Shown: positions 43,445 through 50,433 of the stretch, piece by piece
Layout: every line of letters starts with the position of its first letter
How positions within the stretch are numbered: position 1 is the stretch's first letter
NCBI GenBank assembly: GCA_040902895.1
Contig: JBBDWL010000117.1
Location: 18,484 to 82,483 of the forward strand
DNA from: JALYRV01 sp040902895
Lineage (GTDB): Bacteria; Acidobacteriota; Vicinamibacteria; Vicinamibacterales; SCN-69-37
Reading direction: 5' to 3'
Length of the DNA stretch: 64,000 nucleotides
Program-made: the position numbers and the translations under genes
The notes under the pieces: model-generated
Database searches by the model: none
The model's input: the letters and a program-made list of their open reading frames with translations, nothing else
What the model was told of the DNA's origin: nothing

Positions 43445-45549
43445 GCCGCGCCAGGGCCTGCCGGCGCCAGCTGAGGCGCACGCGCCTGCCCGCGCGCAAT
43501 CACGGCGCCGACATAACAGAGCGCAATCACCACCAGCAGCAGGTTGAATCCCGTTACGAGTGACAGATATTCACCCACGCCGCCCGCCATCGCGCCAAGC
43601 AGGTTCGTGCCGTAGTCGCGCGCGATCGAGTTCGAATGTTTGATGGCCGACCCGAATAACAGACCCGCGCAGACGATTGGGCTGAAGATCAACACCGCGT
43701 AAAACAGCGACTCCGCGGCGCGGCTCTCGAACGTGACGCGGCCGACGGGCACCGCATAGTTCACAGCCAGCAACGCCAGCAGCACGCCGCCGACCAGCCA
43801 CGCCCTGCGCACTTCAATCCGCGACACGATGAAGTTGGCGACGAGCGCCATGGTGAGCACGGCGGCGATCGCCACCGATGCGACGACCCATGTCGATCCC
43901 CACAGCAGCGCGAGCTGAATGATCGATTTGGTCTCGAGCATCATGAAACCGGCGCCCAGCAGAAAGAACTGCCACGACCAGGCAGCTTTTCTTGGCGGCG
44001 GGGACCCCTGCACCCCGCCTAGCTCGCTCACTCGCGGGGGCCCCGGCGCCCCGCTCCGTTCGCTCGCAAACTGCACTGTGATGACCGAAACCACCAGAAT
44101 CATAGCCAGCACCACCATGTAGTGCTGCGGGATGTGGCGGTTCTTGAGATAGAGGAACGGCCAGTCGTCGCTCGCTGGTTCGATTTGCGTGTCGCGGGTA
44201 TGCATGCGCGCGGGACTTGGCTGGTGCGATTGGCCGAAGGCCGTCACACGATCCGGAATCGCCGGCGGGATCGTCATCGTGGCCAGCCGCGGTCCGGCCA
44301 TCATCACGCCCAGATACGCGCGCTCCTGATGAACGTGCACCCACGGTTCCTGGCCGAAGGCTTCCGCAGCCGTATTCGCCAGCCGGTCGACCAGCCATGG
44401 CTCCCGGAAGTAGTTGTAGATCACCAGCAGCCCATCGTCCTTCAGGTGATCCCGTACGGCGAGGAACGATTCGACGGTGAACATGTAGCTTTCGAGCCGC
44501 ACGCCCGAAAAGCTCGACTGCATGGTGAGCGAATCGATCAGCGCGAACACGACCAGGTCGTACTTCTTCGTCGAATTCCTGAGGAAGTGCCGCGCATCGT
44601 CATTGTGGATGGTTACGCGGGGATCCGAGTAGGGCCGGTCGGGATTGAGCTCGCGTCCCAGCTGGATGATGGTGGGATCGATTTCCACCGCATCGATATG
44701 CCGCGCGCCGTGCTTCAGGGCGGCCGCGACATCGGTGCCGGAGCCGGCGCCGAGAATCAGCACCTCTTCAAAGCTGTCGCCGAACGCGGTGTACGGCCAC
44801 TGATAGAAGTACTCCTTCTGATCGATCGGCGCCATCGACTGGTGGAAGATGTTGTTCACCTCGATAACGGTGTCGGGCCCATCGGTGCGCACATCGACTT
44901 TGTAGTAGGGCGACCATAGGGAGCCGCGGGCCATGTAGTGGACGAGGCCGAGCGAGGCCGCAAGACAGGCGATGCTCAGAGCGATCGCCAGCGCCCGCGG
45001 CGGCCGCTCGCCCGGCGCGCCGCGGAGGATGAGCGGCCCCGCGGCCGCGAATGCCACCGCGAACCACACCGTGGGCGACAGCTGCAGCCAGGAGCAGAGC
45101 GCCAGGGCGGCAACACCCGCGAGGCTGCCGGCAAGATTCAACGTGTAGGCGCGCAGCGGCGTGATGGCGGCCATCTCGCGCGCCATGCGCTGTGCGAGCG
45201 CCACGAAGAGCGCCGCGACGGTGAGAAAGAGCAGCGGCAGAATCAGCGTGCTTTCGACGAGCCTGACGCGATCGGCGGTGCCGCTCGAAAAATAGATCGA
45301 CGTCGAGCTGGGCACGGCGATCTCGAGTTTGCCGGCGAACACGGCGGCGATGACCAGCAGCTGCAGTACGGGAAAAAGAAAGAACAGACGCCGGCGCCGC
45401 GCGGCCAGCAGGCAGCCGACGCCGATGCCGAGGAAGCTTGCGAGCAGAATGAAGTTCGAAAAGAACGACAGCAGCCTGATGTAGGCCGGCATCCATCGAA
45501 TCAGTGCAACTTCGAGAAACAGGACGAGGAAGGACGAAAGAACGATCAT
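43441..45549 (-). CDS. Membrane spermidine-synthase-like protein with in-frame repeat
   Basis: A 702-residue protein. N-terminal membrane helices (~1-210: FLVLFLEVALIRWMPAYI, FILLASFLGIGVGCLLAAR) are followed by a spermidine-synthase/SAM-methyltransferase fold at ~225-420 (VLILGAGSGTDVAAALKHGARHIDAVEIDP). Six C-terminal helices start near 475. This TM-SpeE-TM design is common in proteobacteria and acidobacteria and its product is rarely known. Between two C-terminal helices the sequence ASERSGAPGPPRVSELGGVQ is encoded by the two-hairpin repeat (copy B). It overlaps both flanking genes by ATGA, an unexpected partner for a GMC dehydrogenase operon. Confidence 0.88.
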   Translation of the reverse strand: MIVLSSFLVLFLEVALIRWMPAYIRLLSFFSNFILLASFLGIGVGCLLAARRRRLFFLFPVLQLLVIAAVFAGKLEIAVPSSTSIYFSSGTADRVRLVESTLILPLLFLTVAALFVALAQRMAREMAAITPLRAYTLNLAGSLAGVAALALCSWLQLSPTVWFAVAFAAAGPLILRGAPGERPPRALAIALSIACLAASLGLVHYMARGSLWSPYYKVDVRTDGPDTVIEVNNIFHQSMAPIDQKEYFYQWPYTAFGDSFEEVLILGAGSGTDVAAALKHGARHIDAVEIDPTIIQLGRELNPDRPYSDPRVTIHNDDARHFLRNSTKKYDLVVFALIDSLTMQSSFSGVRLESYMFTVESFLAVRDHLKDDGLLVIYNYFREPWLVDRLANTAAEAFGQEPWVHVHQERAYLGVMMAGPRLATMTIPPAIPDRVTAFGQSHQPSPARMHTRDTQIEPASDDWPFLYLKNRHIPQHYMVVLAMILVVSVITVQFASERSGAPGPPRVSELGGVQGSPPPRKAAWSWQFFLLGAGFMMLETKSIIQLALLWGSTWVVASVAIAAVLTMALVANFIVSRIEVRRAWLVGGVLLALLAVNYAVPVGRVTFESRAAESLFYAVLIFSPIVCAGLLFGSAIKHSNSIARDYGTNLLGAMAGGVGEYLSLVTGFNLLLVVIALCYVGAVIARGQARAPQLAPAGPGAA
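43998..44060 (-). repeat. Two-hairpin GC-rich repeat, copy B, in frame within the spermidine-synthase-like gene
   Basis: 63 nt, minus strand, read as RSGAPGPPRVSELGGVQGSPP. It aligns with copy A (31088-31150) codon by codon without gaps: 52 of 63 bases are identical. The hairpins (GGCGGGG..CCCCGCC and GCGGGG..CCCCGC) are conserved; differences cluster in loops and linker. Confidence 0.88.
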
Positions 45550-46145
45550 TCAGGCATGAGTCCAAGCTTCTTGAGGGCCTCCTCGGGACAGCCGTTCCAC
45601 TCCGGCACGTAGACGTTGCCCGTGAACTGCAGATCTTCCATGCCGATCTTGCTTGTCCAGAATCCGGTCGCTGTCAGGTCGCGGAAGCTGCGGAAGAAGG
45701 CGAGCCCGTGTGATTGATCGGGACGCGCGGGCTCGAGTCCCGAAATCTCGTCGAGCACCTGACGGCGTTCGACATCGGTGGCAGCGACGAACGTCTTGTT
45801 GAAGCGCGCGTTGCACTCCTGATCGAGCCATGCCAATCCGCCGCGCATCGGCACCTGGCGCGCCGGCTGATCCACCATCATGAAGTCGATGAATTCAGGC
45901 ACGCCGGCATCAGTGGCGCCGCCGGACCGTTCATCCTTTGGGATGATGGTCTCGGCCAGCAGCACGACGGTGGCGTACTCGCGGGCTGTGAAGAACTTCG
46001 GCTTGAAGGTGGGCGCCGCCGGCCTGCGGGCCTGTTGCGTGCGGCGCTGGGCCTCGAAGACTTCGGCTTCGGTCCACACGAATCCTGCGGCCAGAGGCGC
46101 GGAACCCAGCAGCTGCAGCACGGCGCGCCGATTCATGCGAGCCAT
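45546..46145 (-). CDS. Gluconate 2-dehydrogenase subunit 3-like protein, Tat-exported
   Basis: A 199-residue small subunit of GMC-type dehydrogenases. A Tat-like signal lies at the N-terminus (MNRRAVLQLLGSAPLAAGFVW). The family core follows (FTAREYATVVLLAETIIPKDERSGGATDAGVPEFIDFMM). These subunits chaperone and export the flavoprotein through the Tat pathway. Its start overlaps the GMC stop (TGATG) and its stop overlaps the next start (ATGA). Confidence 0.92.
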   Translation of the reverse strand: MARMNRRAVLQLLGSAPLAAGFVWTEAEVFEAQRRTQQARRPAAPTFKPKFFTAREYATVVLLAETIIPKDERSGGATDAGVPEFIDFMMVDQPARQVPMRGGLAWLDQECNARFNKTFVAATDVERRQVLDEISGLEPARPDQSHGLAFFRSFRDLTATGFWTSKIGMEDLQFTGNVYVPEWNGCPEEALKKLGLMPE

Positions 46146-47866
46146 CAGATGTTTCCCTTCCGGCGCTCGTCGACGATGTAGTCGCTCGTGCGCCACGCGA
46201 GCGCGAGAATCGTCCACGTCGGATTCTTGTCGGGCTGCGACACGAACGGACCCGCATCGGCCACGAAGACGTTTTTCACGTCGTGCGCCTGGCAGTTGGC
46301 GTTGACGACCGACGACTTTGAATCGTGGCCCATGCGCGTGACGCCAAGTTCGTGGATGATCTGTCCGCCGGGCAGGAGTCCGTAGCGTGCTTCCGCGCCG
46401 GGCATCGGCGCCATCGGCGTGCCGCCCATTTCCGCGATGATCGCGCGGAAGGTCTCCTGCATGTGCTTCGCCTGTTTGATCTCGTAGTCGGTCCACTTGA
46501 AGTGGAAGCGCAGGACAGGGATGCCGAACTTGTCGACGACCGTGGGATCGATCTCGCAGTAGCTGTGTTCGTTCGGAATCATCTCGCCGCGGCCGGCGAA
46601 GCCCACCGTGGCGCCGTAGAAGCGGCGATAGTCGTCTTTGAGCTTTTTCCCGTAGCCGACGCCGGCCGGCGGTGTTCCCGAGCCCTGCATGCCGGCATAG
46701 AGATGAACGTTGCCCATGAATCCGAAGCTCGGCATGCGGCGTCCGCCGCCCACTTCGATGTGATAGCCGCGAGGGAAATCCAGCTTGCGGTTGTCCATCC
46801 ACCACGGCATGTACAGATGCATGCCGCCGACGCCGTCTTCGTTGTGCGGCGGCATGTTCATCATCGCGGGAATGAATCCCGTCAAGCCGACGCCCGTGCT
46901 GTCAGTCAGATATTTCCCCACGTTGCCGGTGCTGTTTCCAAGTCCCTGCGGAAACCGCGTCGACTTCGAGTTCAGAAGGATGCGGGCCGACTCGCATGCG
47001 CTCGCCGCGAGCACGACGATGCGGGCGCGGACGTGGTTCTCGCGGCCGGTGTTCCTGTCGATGTAGGTGACGCCGGTCGCAAGACCGTCAGCGCCAACCG
47101 TGACTTCGCGCGCCATCGCGTTCGCTTGAATGGTCAGGCGCTTCGTGGCGATCGCCGGCGGAAGCAGAACCGACGGCGACGAGAAGTTGGAATGCGTGGC
47201 GCATCCGCGGTTGCACTGGCCGCAGTAGTGGCACGCGATGCGGCCGTTGAGCGGCTTCGTGAGAATCGACATGCGGCTGGGCACGCACGTCACGTTCAAC
47301 CGATCGGCGGCCTTCTTGACGAGCAGCTCGTAGCAGCGCGGTTTCGGCGGCGGCTGAAAGATGCCGTCGGGCTCGTTGGGCAGGCCTTCGTTCGTGCCGA
47401 AGATGCCGATCAGCTCATCGACTTTGTCGTAGTACGGCTTGATGTCGTCGTAGGTGATCGGCCAGTCGTCGCCGAGCCCGTCGAGGCTCTTTCGGCGGAA
47501 GTCATTGGGACCGAAGCGAAGAGAGATGCGGCCCCAGTGATTCGTGCGCCCGCCCAGCATGCGGGCCCGGAACCAGTCGAAGGCGGTGCCCGGCGCGCGG
47601 GTGTACGGCTCTCCCTCGAGCGAAAACCCGCCGAAGCACGCGTCGAACTCGCCGAATTCCTGTTTTGGCGTGGCCGCCCCGCGTCTGGGCGAGTCGTACG
47701 ACCACTTGAACATGTAGGCATCCTTGACGGGATCCCACATCGGCCCGGCTTCGAGGATGACCACGTTGGCGCCGCCTTCGGCCAGCACCTTGGCGGCCAT
47801 GCCGCCGCCGGCGCCCGAGCCGATGATGCAGACGTCATAGCTGCGGCGGTTCTCGATGATCTGCAC
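46145..47866 (-). CDS. GMC family FAD-dependent sugar dehydrogenase
   Basis: A 573-residue flavoprotein. The dinucleotide-binding motif is YDVCIIGSGAGGGMAAKVLAEGG. The GMC signatures include GGRTNHWGRISLRFG. A cysteine cluster CHYCGQCNRGC near residue 215 may bind an iron-sulfur centre as in bacterial FAD sugar dehydrogenases. The C-terminal catalytic region has GGQIIHELGVTRMG and NPTWTILALAWR. It lacks its own signal and is presumably co-exported with subunit 3, passing electrons to the cytochrome c. The start is GTG at 47866, only 29 bp from the divergent Gfo/Idh ATG. Confidence 0.92.
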   Translation of the reverse strand: MQIIENRRSYDVCIIGSGAGGGMAAKVLAEGGANVVILEAGPMWDPVKDAYMFKWSYDSPRRGAATPKQEFGEFDACFGGFSLEGEPYTRAPGTAFDWFRARMLGGRTNHWGRISLRFGPNDFRRKSLDGLGDDWPITYDDIKPYYDKVDELIGIFGTNEGLPNEPDGIFQPPPKPRCYELLVKKAADRLNVTCVPSRMSILTKPLNGRIACHYCGQCNRGCATHSNFSSPSVLLPPAIATKRLTIQANAMAREVTVGADGLATGVTYIDRNTGRENHVRARIVVLAASACESARILLNSKSTRFPQGLGNSTGNVGKYLTDSTGVGLTGFIPAMMNMPPHNEDGVGGMHLYMPWWMDNRKLDFPRGYHIEVGGGRRMPSFGFMGNVHLYAGMQGSGTPPAGVGYGKKLKDDYRRFYGATVGFAGRGEMIPNEHSYCEIDPTVVDKFGIPVLRFHFKWTDYEIKQAKHMQETFRAIIAEMGGTPMAPMPGAEARYGLLPGGQIIHELGVTRMGHDSKSSVVNANCQAHDVKNVFVADAGPFVSQPDKNPTWTILALAWRTSDYIVDERRKGNI

Positions 47867-47895
47867 AGGGAAGGAATTGTATAGTGGGTCCCATT
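47867..47895. promoter_or_regulatory. Compact divergent control region with near-palindrome
   Basis: Only 29 bp separate the divergent GMC and Gfo/Idh starts. They contain the near-palindrome ATAGTGGG-T-CCCATTAT (47881-47897) with one mismatched pair, partly overlapping the ATG of the rightward gene. A TATAGT element in it could be a -10 box. At least one promoter must extend into coding sequence. Confidence 0.5.
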
Positions 47896-49437
47896 ATGGC
47901 CATCTCCCGCCGCAAGTTCGTGACTACTACCTCGGCCGCAGGCGCGGGCCTGCTGATCCTGCCGCGCCATGTGCTTGGCCGGGGCTTTCAGGCGCCGAGC
48001 GATCTCGTGAATTACGCGACGTGCGGCATCGGCGGGATGGGGCGCGTGAACACACGCAACGTGGCCAGTCAGAACTGGGTGGCGGTCTGCGACGTCGATG
48101 CGGGGCTGATGGAGAGCTCGCTCAACGGCTACACGACCGACATCGACCGCGAGCGCAAGAGCCGCGAGGCCGCGGTGACGGCGGGCAACACCGGCCGCGT
48201 CGAATCGCTCGACCGCGTCATTGCCAACATCGATCGCATCAACACCGTGCACAAGCCGCGTCTGCAGAAGTACGCCGACTATCGCGTCATGCTCGAGAAG
48301 CAGAAGGACATCGACGCCGTCATCATCGCGACGCCCGATCACATGCACGCGCCGATTGCGCTCGCCGCGATACAGGCCGGCAAGCACGTGTACGTGCAGA
48401 AGCCGCTCTGCTGGTGTGTGAGCGAAGCGCGCGCGCTCGCGAAGGCGTCCGCCGACAACCCGAAGCTGATGACCCAGATGGGCAACCAGGGCCACTCGAG
48501 CGACGATGCGAGGCTCGGGTACGAATACATCACGTCGGGTGCGATCGGCGGCGTGACCGAAGTGCACGTGTGGACGAATCGTCCGCTGGCGTACTGGCCG
48601 CAGGGGCTGCCGCGGCCGACCGGCCCGCTGCCCGAGAATCCCGAGCGCCCGCTTCGCTGGGACCCGCGCGGCGTCGATCGCCGCCTTGCCGCCGCCATGG
48701 GCGTCGTGCCCGTGCCCGACGGACTCGACTGGAATCTCTTTCTCGGCGTCGCGCCCGACGTGGCGTATCACCCTGTGTACCACCCCTTCAACTGGCGCGG
48801 ATGGGTCGACTGGGGCCAGGGCGCGCTTGGTGACATGGGCGCGCATCTCGTCGACCATCCGTTCTGGTCGCTCGATCTCGGCATGCCCACGACCATCGAG
48901 ACCGTGTCGACGCCGTTCAATCGCGTCTCGTACCCGCATGCGACCACGACCTACTATCAGTTCCCTGCGCGCGGCGACAAGCCGGCGGTGCGGCTCACGT
49001 GGTACGACGGCGACGTCACGCCACCGACGCCGGACGAACTCGGCGACGGGAAGCTGAACGCCGAGGGAGGAATCCTGTTCATCGGCAGCAAGGGCAAGAT
49101 GCTGCAGGACACGTATGGGCTGCGCCCGCGCCTGCTGCCGGCGTCGCTGCACGACTCGACACCGGTGCCGAAGCAGGTGCTGCCGAGGATCCCGAACGGC
49201 ATGAGCGGCGGGCACGAGATGAACTGGATCGAGTCGATTCAGGGCAAACAGAAGATCTCGAGCCCGATCGAGTTCGCGGCCAGGCTCACCGAAGTCATGC
49301 TGCTCGGCATCGTCGCGCTCAGGGCGGGCGCGAAAATCCACTACGACGCGGCCAACATGCGGATCACGAATACGCCGCCGCCCGACGGACCGAACTACAA
49401 CAGCTTTCTCACTCGCGAATACAGGACGGGTTGGTAA
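47896..49437 (+). CDS. Tat-exported Gfo/Idh/MocA oxidoreductase
   Basis: A 513-residue protein. The Tat signal is MAISRRKFVTTTSAAGAGLLIL. The Rossmann core is YATCGIGGMGRVNTRN. The EKP motif is changed to VYVQKPLCW. A long C-terminal domain contains LGDMGAHLVDHPFWSLDLG. Exported Gfo/Idh proteins carry a tightly bound NAD(P) and act on sugar derivatives, typically beside DUF1080 and TIM-barrel proteins. Start ATG 47896 (a GTG at 47884 is possible). Its stop overlaps the DUF1080 start (TAATG). Confidence 0.91.
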   Translation: MAISRRKFVTTTSAAGAGLLILPRHVLGRGFQAPSDLVNYATCGIGGMGRVNTRNVASQNWVAVCDVDAGLMESSLNGYTTDIDRERKSREAAVTAGNTGRVESLDRVIANIDRINTVHKPRLQKYADYRVMLEKQKDIDAVIIATPDHMHAPIALAAIQAGKHVYVQKPLCWCVSEARALAKASADNPKLMTQMGNQGHSSDDARLGYEYITSGAIGGVTEVHVWTNRPLAYWPQGLPRPTGPLPENPERPLRWDPRGVDRRLAAAMGVVPVPDGLDWNLFLGVAPDVAYHPVYHPFNWRGWVDWGQGALGDMGAHLVDHPFWSLDLGMPTTIETVSTPFNRVSYPHATTTYYQFPARGDKPAVRLTWYDGDVTPPTPDELGDGKLNAEGGILFIGSKGKMLQDTYGLRPRLLPASLHDSTPVPKQVLPRIPNGMSGGHEMNWIESIQGKQKISSPIEFAARLTEVMLLGIVALRAGAKIHYDAANMRITNTPPPDGPNYNSFLTREYRTGW

Positions 49438-50420
49438 TGAAAACGCTGATTGCTTTCACGCTGCTCACCCTCGCGGGCGTGCTGCCCTTCGACTCGGCCT
49501 TCGGCCTCGCTCAGGGCAACGCCCAGTTCATGGGGCGTTGGAACATGACCGGCACCGCAGAGAACGCCGGTGTCGTCTACTGGCTGCAGGTGACAGAGGA
49601 GGGCGGCGTTGTGAAAGGCCGGTTCCTCAACCGCTTCAGCAGCCCGTATGACCTTGCCAACGTCAAGATCGAAAACGGTGAGCTGTCGTTCTGGAACACC
49701 CCGCGCAACCCTGAGCAGAAACCGAATCCAGTGTGGCGCGCGAAAGTTGCCGGCGGCAAACTGGTGGGGACGACGACGTCAACGCGGAATGACGGAACGA
49801 CGAGCATCGTCGAATGGGTCGGCGTGCGTCCGCCAACGTGGCCGGCAAACCTGAACGCCAACGGCAAGCACACGTATGGCGCGCCGGTATCGCTGTTCGA
49901 CGGAAAGACGATGGATGCGTGGGGCGTGCAGCACACGCGGAATCCGATGAACTGGTCGGTGATCGATGGCGCGATGACCAGCGCCGACAAGGGCGGCAAC
50001 AATCTGGTCTCGAAGCAGAAGTTCCAGGACTTCAAGCTCGAAGCGGAGTTCAACGTCGCGCCGAAGAGCAACGGCGGCATCTACCTGCGCGGCAGGTACG
50101 AGATGCAGGTGCTCGATGATGCCGGACAGCCGCTTACGCCGCAGTCGCAGATGTCGATCTACGGCCGCACGCCGCCGCTGGTCAACGCCAGCAAGCCGGC
50201 GGGCGAGTGGCAGACCGTCGAGATCATCGTCGTCGGCAACGCCGTCACGGCGACCCTCAATGGCCAGAAAGTGCACGACAACGCGGTGATTGGCGGCATC
50301 ACCGGCGGCGCGCTCGACGCCAACGAGAGCGAGCCGGGCCCGATCATGCTGCAGGGGGATCACGGCAAAGTCGCGTTCCGCAAGGTCGTTGTGACGCCGA
50401 TTACGCGCGCCGGATCGTAA
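49437..50420 (+). CDS. DUF1080 / 3-keto-disaccharide hydrolase-like secreted protein
   Basis: A 327-residue exported protein. The signal is MKTLIAFTLLTLAGVLPFDSAFG. An N-terminal beta domain (~30-145) precedes a concanavalin-like DUF1080 domain at ~155-325 (PVSLFDGKTMDAWGV, FQDFKLEAEFNVAPKSNGGIYLRGRYEMQVLD, GEWQTVEIIVVGNAVTATLNGQKVHD, GPIMLQGDHGKVAFRKVVV). Characterised DUF1080 proteins cleave 3-keto-glycosides made by partner oxidoreductases. The TAATG overlap with the Gfo/Idh gene supports that pairing. Confidence 0.91.
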   Translation: MKTLIAFTLLTLAGVLPFDSAFGLAQGNAQFMGRWNMTGTAENAGVVYWLQVTEEGGVVKGRFLNRFSSPYDLANVKIENGELSFWNTPRNPEQKPNPVWRAKVAGGKLVGTTTSTRNDGTTSIVEWVGVRPPTWPANLNANGKHTYGAPVSLFDGKTMDAWGVQHTRNPMNWSVIDGAMTSADKGGNNLVSKQKFQDFKLEAEFNVAPKSNGGIYLRGRYEMQVLDDAGQPLTPQSQMSIYGRTPPLVNASKPAGEWQTVEIIVVGNAVTATLNGQKVHDNAVIGGITGGALDANESEPGPIMLQGDHGKVAFRKVVVTPITRAGS

Positions 50421-50433
50421 GCAACGCGATCCA

